A DNA stretch of 64,000 nt, from NCBI GenBank assembly GCA_016709765.1, contig JADJMD010000012.1:789842-853841 (forward strand), read 5' to 3'. Of the stretch, positions 1 through 7,219 are shown piece by piece. Origin of the DNA: Ignavibacteriales bacterium. Its GTDB lineage: Bacteria > Bacteroidota > Ignavibacteria > Ignavibacteriales > Ignavibacteriaceae. The notes under the pieces are model-generated. The model had not been told where the DNA came from. It saw only the letters and a program-made list of their open reading frames with translations, and made no database searches. A program made the translations under genes and the position numbers. The first letter of the stretch is position 1; every line of letters begins with the position of its first letter.

Positions 1-780
1 TTCTGGTTTTAAACCTAGTGAGCGAGAAGCAATCAATGATTCAAAAATCACCATAGGAAATCCAACAGCAATTGCAGATAATAAAAACAATAATGGAAGC
101 ACTGGCGTTTGCCACAATGGATGCATTTTTGGTCCCGCAATAACCATTAATGTTCCAAGGGATGATTGATGTAGTGATGAAAGTACAACACCAGCAATAA
201 TAAAAACAAACATTGTTTTTGAAAGACCTCGATCAAGTAAACGTAAGATTTTATCTATAATCTTGTTCAGACCTGAAAGAAACCCTGGCAAATTAACTTT
301 ACCAATAAATCTTTCAGTAACTACAGGAAGAAATTCGATATAAAGTACTGTCAAATAAATCATTACACATATACCAACTTCAAATAGTGCTGAGTTGCCG
401 TTCCACATTACAAGCGGATGCCAGATAAAATACCATCTTCCGATATCAACAAAAACTCCCATCGCAACAAAAGTATATCCGAGCATGGCTGTTAATAATG
501 CTGGGCGTACAATAGCATGATATTCATCTTTGTGCATTATATGACCAAGTGCAGCTGTTGTAAATCCACCTGCTGCAAGTGCAACGCCTGCTGCAACATC
601 AACACCAATCCACAATCCCCATGGATATTGATTATTTAAATTTGTAACAGCACCAATTCCAAAAAAGAACCTCCCCATCAAAAAAACTAAACCATTTAAT
701 GCAATAATTATTAAAACAAAAACACCGGGAGTAAAATATTTATGTTTAATAGGTACAGGATTTACAACTTCGTGACTCAT
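1..780 (-). CDS. hybB: HybB/NrfD-family membrane quinone-interacting subunit (partial)
   Basis: This is the N-terminal part (about 260 residues) of a polytopic membrane protein; its C-terminus lies beyond the left edge. The translation starts MSHEVVNPVPIKHKYFTPG and contains several hydrophobic helices. The stretch LSSLHQSSLGTLMVIAGPK is typical of HybB, the cytochrome-less membrane subunit of Ni/Fe hydrogenase-2-type complexes, which passes electrons between the periplasmic iron-sulfur subunit and the quinone pool. Its ATG overlaps the stop of the upstream HybA-like gene by one base (TAATG), so the two are translationally coupled. Whether the complex is a hydrogenase or another HybA/HybB-type oxidoreductase cannot be decided because no catalytic subunit is visible. 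Confidence 0.85.
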   Translation of the reverse strand, partial: MSHEVVNPVPIKHKYFTPGVFVLIIIALNGLVFLMGRFFFGIGAVTNLNNQYPWGLWIGVDVAAGVALAAGGFTTAALGHIMHKDEYHAIVRPALLTAMLGYTFVAMGVFVDIGRWYFIWHPLVMWNGNSALFEVGICVMIYLTVLYIEFLPVVTERFIGKVNLPGFLSGLNKIIDKILRLLDRGLSKTMFVFIIAGVVLSSLHQSSLGTLMVIAGPKMHPLWQTPVLPLLFLLSAIAVGFPMVIFESLIASRSLGLKPE

Positions 781-1682
781 TATTTTACCTCCTCATCTAA
801 CTCTTTGCGTCGTTTTGATATCCACATGATTCCCCCAAGCAAAGCATATAAGGAAACCGGTGGAACAAAGTATGCAAAGATTCCGTGTTGTATTGATTCT
901 GAAACACCAGGTGCAGGATTTTTACCAAGATTTGGAAAATCAAGCTCTGCAAAATCTTTATTTGCTAAATACATCCAGGATGTGCCGCCAACTTCATATT
1001 CTCCAAAAATATGATCAACATATCTATCTGGATTTTTCTTTATTCTATCACGCGCAATTTTAACAAGTTCAGTTCTGCTTCCATAGGTAAGAGCTTCAAC
1101 GGGACAAATACTAACACAGGCGGGCAGTTTGCCTTCTTTTGTCCTATCAAAACAAAAATCACATTTCATAATTTTTGGATTTAATGCTTTATCGTATTCA
1201 AAAGCTGGTACTTGAAATGGGCAGGCTGCCATACAGTAGCGACAACCAATACACATATCTGTATCCCAGGTAACTGAGCCATTTTCATGTTTTGAAAATG
1301 CACCTACGATACAAGCCGAAACGCACGCAGGATTATCACAATGCATGCATTGAACTTTGACATCTATAGGGAGATTTGAATTTTTGCCTGGCGAATACTC
1401 ATTTACAACTGTTAAAGCTGTATGATCAGGTCTTCTTTTGGTTTCTAATATTTTGCGATCTTCGTAGGATTCTAAGTTTCCTGCAAGTAGATCATGTGCC
1501 CCTTTACATGCCCATTCACAATTTCTGCATCCAACACAAACGGTTGTATCAACTAAAACTCCCATTCTATCTTCGGATAAAATATTTTTAGGACTAGCTT
1601 TTGCTGTCGCGGAAAGCCCAGTAACACCCGCACCTATTAAAGCGGTAGATTTGAGGAAATCTCGTCGACTTTTCCCAGACAT
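780..1682 (-). CDS. hybA: HybA-like Tat-exported 4x[4Fe-4S] ferredoxin subunit
   Basis: This 300-residue protein begins with a twin-arginine signal (SRRDFLK, residues 5-11), so it is probably exported folded. Sixteen cysteines form four clusters: C49/52/55/59, C112/115/120/124, C144/147/150/154 and C174/177/189/193, as in HybA/DmsB-type electron-transfer subunits. A hydrophobic segment in the last 35 residues, followed by lysines and arginines, is a likely C-terminal membrane anchor, a HybA feature. The start is supported by a strong Shine-Dalgarno sequence (AAAGGAGGGG) just upstream. It is the first gene of its transcript; unlike the E. coli hyb operon, no small hydrogenase subunit (hybO) precedes it, so a catalytic subunit must lie downstream of the window edge or elsewhere. 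Confidence 0.88.
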   Translation of the reverse strand: MSGKSRRDFLKSTALIGAGVTGLSATAKASPKNILSEDRMGVLVDTTVCVGCRNCEWACKGAHDLLAGNLESYEDRKILETKRRPDHTALTVVNEYSPGKNSNLPIDVKVQCMHCDNPACVSACIVGAFSKHENGSVTWDTDMCIGCRYCMAACPFQVPAFEYDKALNPKIMKCDFCFDRTKEGKLPACVSICPVEALTYGSRTELVKIARDRIKKNPDRYVDHIFGEYEVGGTSWMYLANKDFAELDFPNLGKNPAPGVSESIQHGIFAYFVPPVSLYALLGGIMWISKRRKELDEEVK

Positions 1683-1997
1683 ATTCCCCTCCTTTCAATT
1701 AGTTTCCGATTATTTTTATTCTTTGTTTGTTAGCAAGTACTATTGATAATAGAAAATCATACCATTTTGATTAAAAAATGAATAGAAAGTAAATGTTAGA
1801 AAATATTTGATTTATCAAGAATTGCAGTTGGAGAAGTATTATAAATGATATTTGTTATTTGTTAACCATTCTCAAGGCTGACAACAACAAATAATAATTT
1901 TCTATGATAGAGAAGTAATTGTTAGTTGGTAATTCTTTATAATTACTTAATCTTAACTTTTAACAATTGTTAGAGGAAAGAAAATAATAAAAAAGAA
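1683..1997. other. Intergenic region upstream of hybA
   Basis: About 315 AT-rich bases lie between the hybA start and the end of the htpX-like gene, both on the minus strand. It must contain the hybA promoter, but I see no confident promoter motif and no gene. A 12-base palindrome TAACAATTGTTA is at 1961-1972, only 25 bases from the htpX stop; in DNA this AT-rich it may be chance. Confidence 0.5.
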
Positions 1998-3218
1998 TTA
2001 ATTAGAAATGCTGTGTATTCTTCCACACTTAGGACAAGTGATAGAATTGTTTCTATAATCCGGTGGTACTTTTAATTTTATTCCACAAGTACAATTAATG
2101 AAAAAGAAATTATTTAACTTCATCATTAAATCACCAACTTCTCTTTTAACTTGTTTATCAGTTTCAAATGAAGTCTGGGAAAGTTCAGTACTCCTTAATC
2201 CAATTTTGGAATTATCAGTTAACCCGGATTGAGGAATCACATTAGATTGTCTTCCTTTAATTTGATTAAATGCAGTTTGATAATTTGCAAAGTTAACACC
2301 GTGGGTCATTGAACGTAAAATATTAATTCTTTCTGTTATCGGTGGGTGTGTACTTGACAAATTTGAAATTTGCATTCCCTTTTTCTTTAAAGGATTGATG
2401 ATGTACATGGGAGCAGTTACCTTGTTAGCAGTTTTCAAATCGAGATTGGAGCTGGAAATCTTTTCAAGTGCTGAGGCTAATCCATCAGGATATCTTGTTA
2501 ATCTAACTGCGGAAGCATCAGCCAGATATTCGCGTTTACGTGATATTGCAAAGTAAAGAAGTTGCGCCATAATCGGACCGAGAATAGCCAATACAATTGC
2601 AAGCACTAAAATAATAATTTGTGCCTGTCCGCCTTTATCTGATGATTTAGATTTATATCTAGAACCTCCACCAAACCATAAACTTCTAGTAAAAACCTCG
2701 GCCATTAGAGTGATTGCACCAAGCATCATTCCTGCAAATGTCATCACTAAAACATCACGATTTAGTATGTGAGACATTTCATGAGCAACGACGCCTTGTA
2801 ATTCATCTCGATTTAAAGTACCTAACAATCCGGCAGTTACAGCTATTGCGGAATTTTCTGGTTTGATTCCTGTTGCAAAAGCATTTGGGGCAGCATCGGC
2901 AATTATATAAATTTTTGGTTGGTGCGGCAGGTTTGCTGCAATTCTCATTTCCTCTACAACATTGTACAACTGCGGATGTACATCTTGAGTAACTTCTTTT
3001 GCTCCACTTACAGTAAGTAAAATTTTGCTCCCGGCAAAGTAACTTACCATTGAAAGAATTACCCAGAGAATTAACGCAAAGAAGATACCAAAAAAGCCAC
3101 CGTTTTCAGGTTCATAAAAACTTCCAAAAGTAAAACCAATCAGGATGAGAAGTAATCCCATCCCGATAAAAATAAAAATTGATTTTCTTTTATTAGCTGC
3201 TATCAGTTCCCACATCAT
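1998..3218 (-). CDS. htpX: HtpX-like M48 membrane zinc metalloprotease with C-terminal zinc ribbon
   Basis: This is a 406-residue membrane protease. Two hydrophobic segments lie at about residues 13-33 and 42-62, the zinc-binding HEMSH motif is at 146-150 and further hydrophobic segments follow near residues 160 and 200. M48 enzymes of this type degrade damaged membrane proteins. The C-terminus carries an extra zinc-ribbon-like module (two CxC/CxxC pairs, CTCGIKLKVP and CPKCGR) that standard HtpX lacks. It lies 18 bases downstream of lemA on the same strand, a common lemA-M48 pairing, so the two are probably co-transcribed. Assignment to the M48 family is firm; exact orthology to E. coli HtpX is less so. 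Confidence 0.9.
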   Translation of the reverse strand: MMWELIAANKRKSIFIFIGMGLLLILIGFTFGSFYEPENGGFFGIFFALILWVILSMVSYFAGSKILLTVSGAKEVTQDVHPQLYNVVEEMRIAANLPHQPKIYIIADAAPNAFATGIKPENSAIAVTAGLLGTLNRDELQGVVAHEMSHILNRDVLVMTFAGMMLGAITLMAEVFTRSLWFGGGSRYKSKSSDKGGQAQIIILVLAIVLAILGPIMAQLLYFAISRKREYLADASAVRLTRYPDGLASALEKISSSNLDLKTANKVTAPMYIINPLKKKGMQISNLSSTHPPITERINILRSMTHGVNFANYQTAFNQIKGRQSNVIPQSGLTDNSKIGLRSTELSQTSFETDKQVKREVGDLMMKLNNFFFINCTCGIKLKVPPDYRNNSITCPKCGRIHSISN

Positions 3219-3236
3219 AAAGAAAAATATCCTGTA

Positions 3237-3794
3237 TTAAGAAAAACTAACTTTAGGAACTTCTTTTTCAGCTTTGTCTTCAATTTCAAAAAATTCTTCT
3301 TCTTTAAAACTGAACATTCCAGCTACTACGTTGGAAGGAAACATCTGAATTTTATTATTATAAAATAAAACCTGATCGTTATAAGCCTGGCGAGCAAAAG
3401 AAATTTTATTTTCAGTTGATGTTAACTCTTCCTGCAATGCAAGAAAGTTTTGATTTGCTTTTAAGTCTGGATAATTTTCAACCTGAACACGAAGCTGACC
3501 AAGAGCACCGCTTAGCATTCCTTCAGCAACAGCTTTATCGCCAACACTGCTGGCATCCATTGCCTGGCTTCGATATTTAGTAATGTTTTCCATTATCTCG
3601 CGTTCGTGTTTCATGTAACCTTTTACAGCTTCAAGCAAATTAGGAATAAGATCGTGTCTTCTCTTTAACTGCACATCTATTTGTGACCATGCATTTTTAA
3701 CACGGTTTCTTAATCCAACTAATGAATTGTAAATGGAAACAAAGTAAAATCCGATAACAACTATTATCGCAATAAAAATAATGAAGAAAGCCAT
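3237..3794 (-). CDS. lemA: LemA family protein
   Basis: This is a 185-residue protein with one N-terminal transmembrane helix (MAFFIIFIAIIVVIGFYFV) followed by the typical LemA helical domain: YNSLVGLRNRVKNAWSQIDV, then RRHDLIPNLLEAVKGY, and later EVPKVSF near the end. Length matches the family (about 185-200). LemA proteins are membrane-anchored helical proteins of poorly defined function often encoded beside M48 proteases, as here. It is probably the first gene of the lemA-htpX unit; an 81-base gap separates it from the zinc-ribbon gene upstream. Confidence 0.93.
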   Translation of the reverse strand: MAFFIIFIAIIVVIGFYFVSIYNSLVGLRNRVKNAWSQIDVQLKRRHDLIPNLLEAVKGYMKHEREIMENITKYRSQAMDASSVGDKAVAEGMLSGALGQLRVQVENYPDLKANQNFLALQEELTSTENKISFARQAYNDQVLFYNNKIQMFPSNVVAGMFSFKEEEFFEIEDKAEKEVPKVSFS

Positions 3795-3875
3795 AATGCC
3801 TCCGTTAATGTATGATTAGATATAAAAGTTCAATATCAATTTTTAATTTATTCCCCAAACACTTCTTTCAACAAC

Positions 3876-4223
3876 TCAATCATTTTGTTGTTTTTTTTCC
3901 TCGGCAGATTTTAAAAGCAACTTGAGCTCACCGCTATCAAACCAAAGTCCATGATTGTTAGTACATTTATCGATTATTATACCTGTGTTCTCAAATTCAA
4001 CTTTTTCCATTTTCTTTTTACAGTTAGGACACCTTCTTTTCTCTTCATCAAAATCATATTTAACAAAAAATGATTCAGCAATTTCTTTTCGATCTGAATT
4101 AGAAAATACTAATTCTAATTCACCATTATCTAACCAGATACCTTTACAAGCAGAACAATAATCAATTTCAACTTGATTAAGTTCTAATATGATCATTGAA
4201 TTTTTGCAAGCAGGACAATTCAT
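3876..4223 (-). CDS. Tandem TFIIB-type zinc-ribbon protein
   Basis: This small 115-residue protein consists of two similar zinc-ribbon units of the zf-TFIIB family. The first has CPACKNSM and YCSACKGIWLDNGELE. The second has CPNCKKKM and DKCTNNHGLWFDSGELK. Each unit ends in the family's WLDxGEL-type motif. In the second unit one cysteine of the second pair is replaced (CTNNH), so a histidine or degenerate site may complete zinc binding. Function is unknown; such proteins are probably small metal-binding adaptors. The gene lies between lemA and a secreted START-like protein on the same strand and may belong to the same transcript. Confidence 0.8.
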   Translation of the reverse strand: MNCPACKNSMIILELNQVEIDYCSACKGIWLDNGELELVFSNSDRKEIAESFFVKYDFDEEKRRCPNCKKKMEKVEFENTGIIIDKCTNNHGLWFDSGELKLLLKSAEEKKQQND

Positions 4224-4288
4224 AATTATAAAATTTTGTTGATGTGAAATTGCAAAGAATATTTGAGATTAAAAACAGTTTGAAGTCA

Positions 4289-4822
4289 CTATTTCAAATG
4301 CTTTCCCGATTCAATATAGGGTTTAAATCTTTCAAAAATAAAATGTTCCCAAACATTTTCTACAATTGCAGACATTCCTTCTTCCATTTCACCTGAGCCA
4401 TGAACAGAAACTTTCAATAATGTAGAATCTTGATCTACCTCAGAGAATTCATAAGTTGTTACAATCTGAACTGCTCTTCCGGATAATCCAAGCGGCCCAT
4501 CAAAACGAATCATCTCCGGACGCTTTGAATAAATCACTGTTGCGTGTAAAACTCCGTTTCCTTCATCATCAAATATTTCCCAGAATCCGCCGCCGGGTTT
4601 TGCCTCAATAAAAAACTTTTTAGGATTATCGGAAAATGAATGATCCCACCAGCCACTTATATCTCCGGTTGCAGCATCAAATATTTGTACTGGTGTTCCT
4701 GGAAGAATGACTTCTTTATTAAATGAAAAAATATCATAACGTGGTTTTGATTTGTCTGTTTGTTGAGCAGGAAGATTAATAATTAAAGTGAAAGCCAATA
4801 AAGATATGATAGATAATCTCAT
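4289..4822 (-). CDS. Secreted SRPBCC/START-like (AHSA1-type) protein
   Basis: This is a 177-residue protein with a Sec signal peptide (MRLSIISLLAFTLIINLPAQ). The remainder fits a START/SRPBCC ligand-binding fold: an opening strand and helix with GTPVQIFDAATG and WWDHSFSD, a glycine-rich turn EAKPGGGFWE, then ATVIYSKRPEMIRFDGPLG, and a long C-terminal helix (VENVWEHFIFERFKPYIESG). Cytoplasmic relatives are polyketide cyclases or AHSA1-like proteins; export to the periplasm is less usual. The ligand cannot be predicted. It is transcribed divergently from the C69 peptidase. Confidence 0.75.
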   Translation of the reverse strand: MRLSIISLLAFTLIINLPAQQTDKSKPRYDIFSFNKEVILPGTPVQIFDAATGDISGWWDHSFSDNPKKFFIEAKPGGGFWEIFDDEGNGVLHATVIYSKRPEMIRFDGPLGLSGRAVQIVTTYEFSEVDQDSTLLKVSVHGSGEMEEGMSAIVENVWEHFIFERFKPYIESGKHLK

Positions 4823-5011
4823 ATTATTACTCCTAAATTAGAGTTAATTATTCTATTGATGTTTATATGTAATATTTTAAAATAAATTTAAAAATTAATT
4901 AACTAAATTAAAATAAAAATTATTTCTGTAGTTTATTTTTCGTTCCCAAATCAAATCTAATTCCTTATCTTTTCGGCAACGTTTTTTAAGATTTTTTAAC
5001 AAGGATTTGTA
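4823..5011. promoter_or_regulatory. Divergent intergenic promoter region
   Basis: These 189 AT-rich bases separate the minus-strand START-like gene from the plus-strand C69 peptidase, so they should contain both promoters. I see no palindrome or box that I can name. On the plus strand an AAGGA Shine-Dalgarno sequence at 5001-5005 is followed by two adjacent ATG codons (5012 and 5015). Confidence 0.4.
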
Positions 5012-6820
5012 ATGATGAGAATAATATCTCTTTTAATCATTGGCTTTCTAATCATCTTAACTTCCACAAACTTACAAGCCTGCACTAACTTTATTGTAAC
5101 CAAAGGAGCAAGTGTTGATGGATCAGTTATGATCTCATATACAGCTGATTCGTACGAGGCATACGGCGAGCTTTATCATTATCCTGCTGCGGTTTACCAA
5201 AACGGCGCCTGGTTGGAAATATATGAGTGGGACACAGGAAAGTTTCTTGGAAAAATTCCGCAAGCTTCTGTTACTTATAATGTAATCGGAAATATGAATG
5301 AACATCAAGTTGTTATTGGTGAAACTACTTTCGGTGGGAGAGAAGAACTTGGCACACCAAATGGAATTCTAGATTATGGAAGTATGATTTACATCGCTTT
5401 ACAACGCAGCAAAACTGCACGTGAAGCAATAAAAATAATGACTGATCTTGTAAATGAATTTGGTTATTACAGCAGCGGTGAGTCATTTTCTATTGGGGAT
5501 GCGAATGAGGCCTGGATTCTTGAACTTATTGGGAAAGGTGAAGGTAATAAAGGAGCAGTTTGGGTAGCTGTAAAAATTCCTGATGGATATATATCTGGTC
5601 ATGCTAATCAATCACGTATAACAACTTTCCCCTTAAATGATCCCGAAAATTGTTTGTATGCTCCCGATGTGATTTCCTTTGCAAAAGACAATGGTTATTT
5701 CTTGGGTAAAGATTCTGAATTTAATTTTTCTGATGCCTACGCTCCTTTGGATTTTGGAGCGATAAGATTTTGCGATGCAAGAGTTTGGTCTTTATTTAGA
5801 AGGTGCAACTCAACAATGGATAAATATATTTCATACATCAAAGGCGAATCTTTAAACAGAATGCCGTTGTATATTAAACCAGATGAAAAATTATCTGTTC
5901 ACGATGTAATGGGTTTAATGCGTGATCATTATGAAGGAACTGAACTAGACATGACAAAAGGAATTGCTGCCGGTCCTTATCAAATGCCTTACAGATGGAG
6001 ACCATTAACGTGGCAATATACTGGTGAAGAATATTTTCATGAGCGTCCAATTTCAACACCCCAAACTGGATTTTCATTTGTATCTCAAGCTCGTGCACAT
6101 TTACCTAGAGAAGTTGGCGGTGTTTTTTGGTTTGGTGTTGATGACACTTACTTTACAGTTTACACTCCTATGTATTCATCAATGAGTAGAACTCCTTATA
6201 ATTATTCTAAAGGCGTTGGTTCTTTATCTCAGTTTACCTGGGATTCAGCATTCTGGGTTTTTAATTTTGTTGCAAATTTTTCTTACCCGCGATATTCAAT
6301 TGTTATTGATGATGTAAAGAAAACACAAAATGAAATTGAAGGAAAATATTTTGCGCAACAGGAAAATATTGAATTAACAGCTTTATCACTTCTTAAAAAT
6401 TCTAAAGGTGAAGCAATTGATTACTTAACTAATTATTCAATTGCATCTGCTGAAAACACTTATAAAACCTGGAAGCAGTTTGGAGAGCATTTAATAGTAA
6501 AGTATATGGATGGATTATCAAAAACAGAATTTTTTAAACCTAAAAATATTGGATACCCTGAAGAGTTTAAGAAAATGATAGTTGAAGAATCAGGCGATGC
6601 TCTAAAAATGAAAACAATTATAACCGATCAAACTGTGGCATATAACGAAAGCATTAAAAAAGCTGATGAACTGTTAAATGAAAAAAAATATGCTGAGGCA
6701 AAATCATTTTATGAAAAGGCTTTAGAATTAAAACCTGGAGAAGAATACCCCAGAATCAAAATTGAAAAGATAAAATCAGTATTAAGTTCCATTGAAGAAT
6801 TACATAAAAACACTTTTTAA
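5012..6820 (+). CDS. Secreted C69-family dipeptidase with C-terminal TPR-like extension
   Basis: This 602-residue protein has a signal peptide (residues 1-23) that ends directly before Cys24 (QACTNFIVTKGA). In family C69 (PepD-like, N-terminal nucleophile fold) the cysteine exposed by processing is the catalytic nucleophile. Other family features are SVMISYTADSYE, NEHQVVIGETTFGGREEL and WILELIGKG. The core fills residues 24 to about 520. The last 60 residues (ADELLNEKKYAEAKSFYEKA and following) resemble one TPR helical hairpin, extra to the usual peptidase. Secretion suggests peptide scavenging in the periplasm or outside. It is followed after 20 bases by a small unknown gene, likely co-transcribed. 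Confidence 0.87.
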   Translation: MMRIISLLIIGFLIILTSTNLQACTNFIVTKGASVDGSVMISYTADSYEAYGELYHYPAAVYQNGAWLEIYEWDTGKFLGKIPQASVTYNVIGNMNEHQVVIGETTFGGREELGTPNGILDYGSMIYIALQRSKTAREAIKIMTDLVNEFGYYSSGESFSIGDANEAWILELIGKGEGNKGAVWVAVKIPDGYISGHANQSRITTFPLNDPENCLYAPDVISFAKDNGYFLGKDSEFNFSDAYAPLDFGAIRFCDARVWSLFRRCNSTMDKYISYIKGESLNRMPLYIKPDEKLSVHDVMGLMRDHYEGTELDMTKGIAAGPYQMPYRWRPLTWQYTGEEYFHERPISTPQTGFSFVSQARAHLPREVGGVFWFGVDDTYFTVYTPMYSSMSRTPYNYSKGVGSLSQFTWDSAFWVFNFVANFSYPRYSIVIDDVKKTQNEIEGKYFAQQENIELTALSLLKNSKGEAIDYLTNYSIASAENTYKTWKQFGEHLIVKYMDGLSKTEFFKPKNIGYPEEFKKMIVEESGDALKMKTIITDQTVAYNESIKKADELLNEKKYAEAKSFYEKALELKPGEEYPRIKIEKIKSVLSSIEELHKNTF

Positions 6821-6840
6821 AAACTAAACACTTAACAAAA

Positions 6841-7086
6841 ATGAAAGAACATACAAAACCTGATATTAATTTTGATATTGAGATCAAATATCTTGACTTG
6901 ATTTACTCAGATATGCTGGAAGCAATTCATCAAAAACCTGGTGAAAATGACATTGAAGCGATGCGCCTATATATGGATAACATCTGGGGAGTTTTTAATC
7001 GAACAGTATTCAGAGTTACAGAAGTAAAAAACAGTCTTCAGAAAGATCAAAAATTAATCCACGAAACCTGGAACCCGCCAGCCTAA
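6841..7086 (+). CDS. Small conserved-looking protein, function unknown
   Basis: This encodes an 81-residue acidic, soluble protein starting MKEHTKPDINFDIEIKYLDL. It lacks a signal peptide, cysteines or a recognised domain and is predicted mostly helical. It starts 20 bases after the peptidase stop and is followed by a clear terminator, so it is the last gene of that transcript. Its 5' context shows no strong ribosome-binding site. I do not recognise the family. Confidence 0.6.
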   Translation: MKEHTKPDINFDIEIKYLDLIYSDMLEAIHQKPGENDIEAMRLYMDNIWGVFNRTVFRVTEVKNSLQKDQKLIHETWNPPA

Positions 7087-7102
7087 AGAAAAGATAAATT
7101 TT

Positions 7103-7147
7103 AAATACCAAATTGCATTTTTTTGTGATTTGGTATTTGGTTTTTTG
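7103..7147 (+). terminator. Rho-independent terminator
   Basis: The 11-base arms AAATACCAAAT (7103-7113) and ATTTGGTATTT (7128-7138) form a perfect stem, followed by GG and six Ts. It lies 16 bases after the 81-residue gene and should end the C69 peptidase transcript before mutA. Confidence 0.8.
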
Positions 7148-7219
7148 AATTTTCATTCTCACTTTCGCTCTGATTTTTAGTAGTTTTGGTCTGTACATTT
7201 TTAGAATTTAGGAGTTACA

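Noticed and set aside
742..1014. 90-residue plus-strand ORF
   Set aside because: It lies opposite the HybA gene, has no domain and no ribosome-binding site; it is a shadow frame.
1961..1972. TAACAATTGTTA as a second LexA-type site
   Set aside because: It lies next to the htpX stop, not before a repair gene, and such palindromes occur by chance in AT-rich DNA.
7087..7219. Cobalamin riboswitch before mutA
   Set aside because: The region is short, contains a terminator for the previous gene, and has no B12-box-like element.
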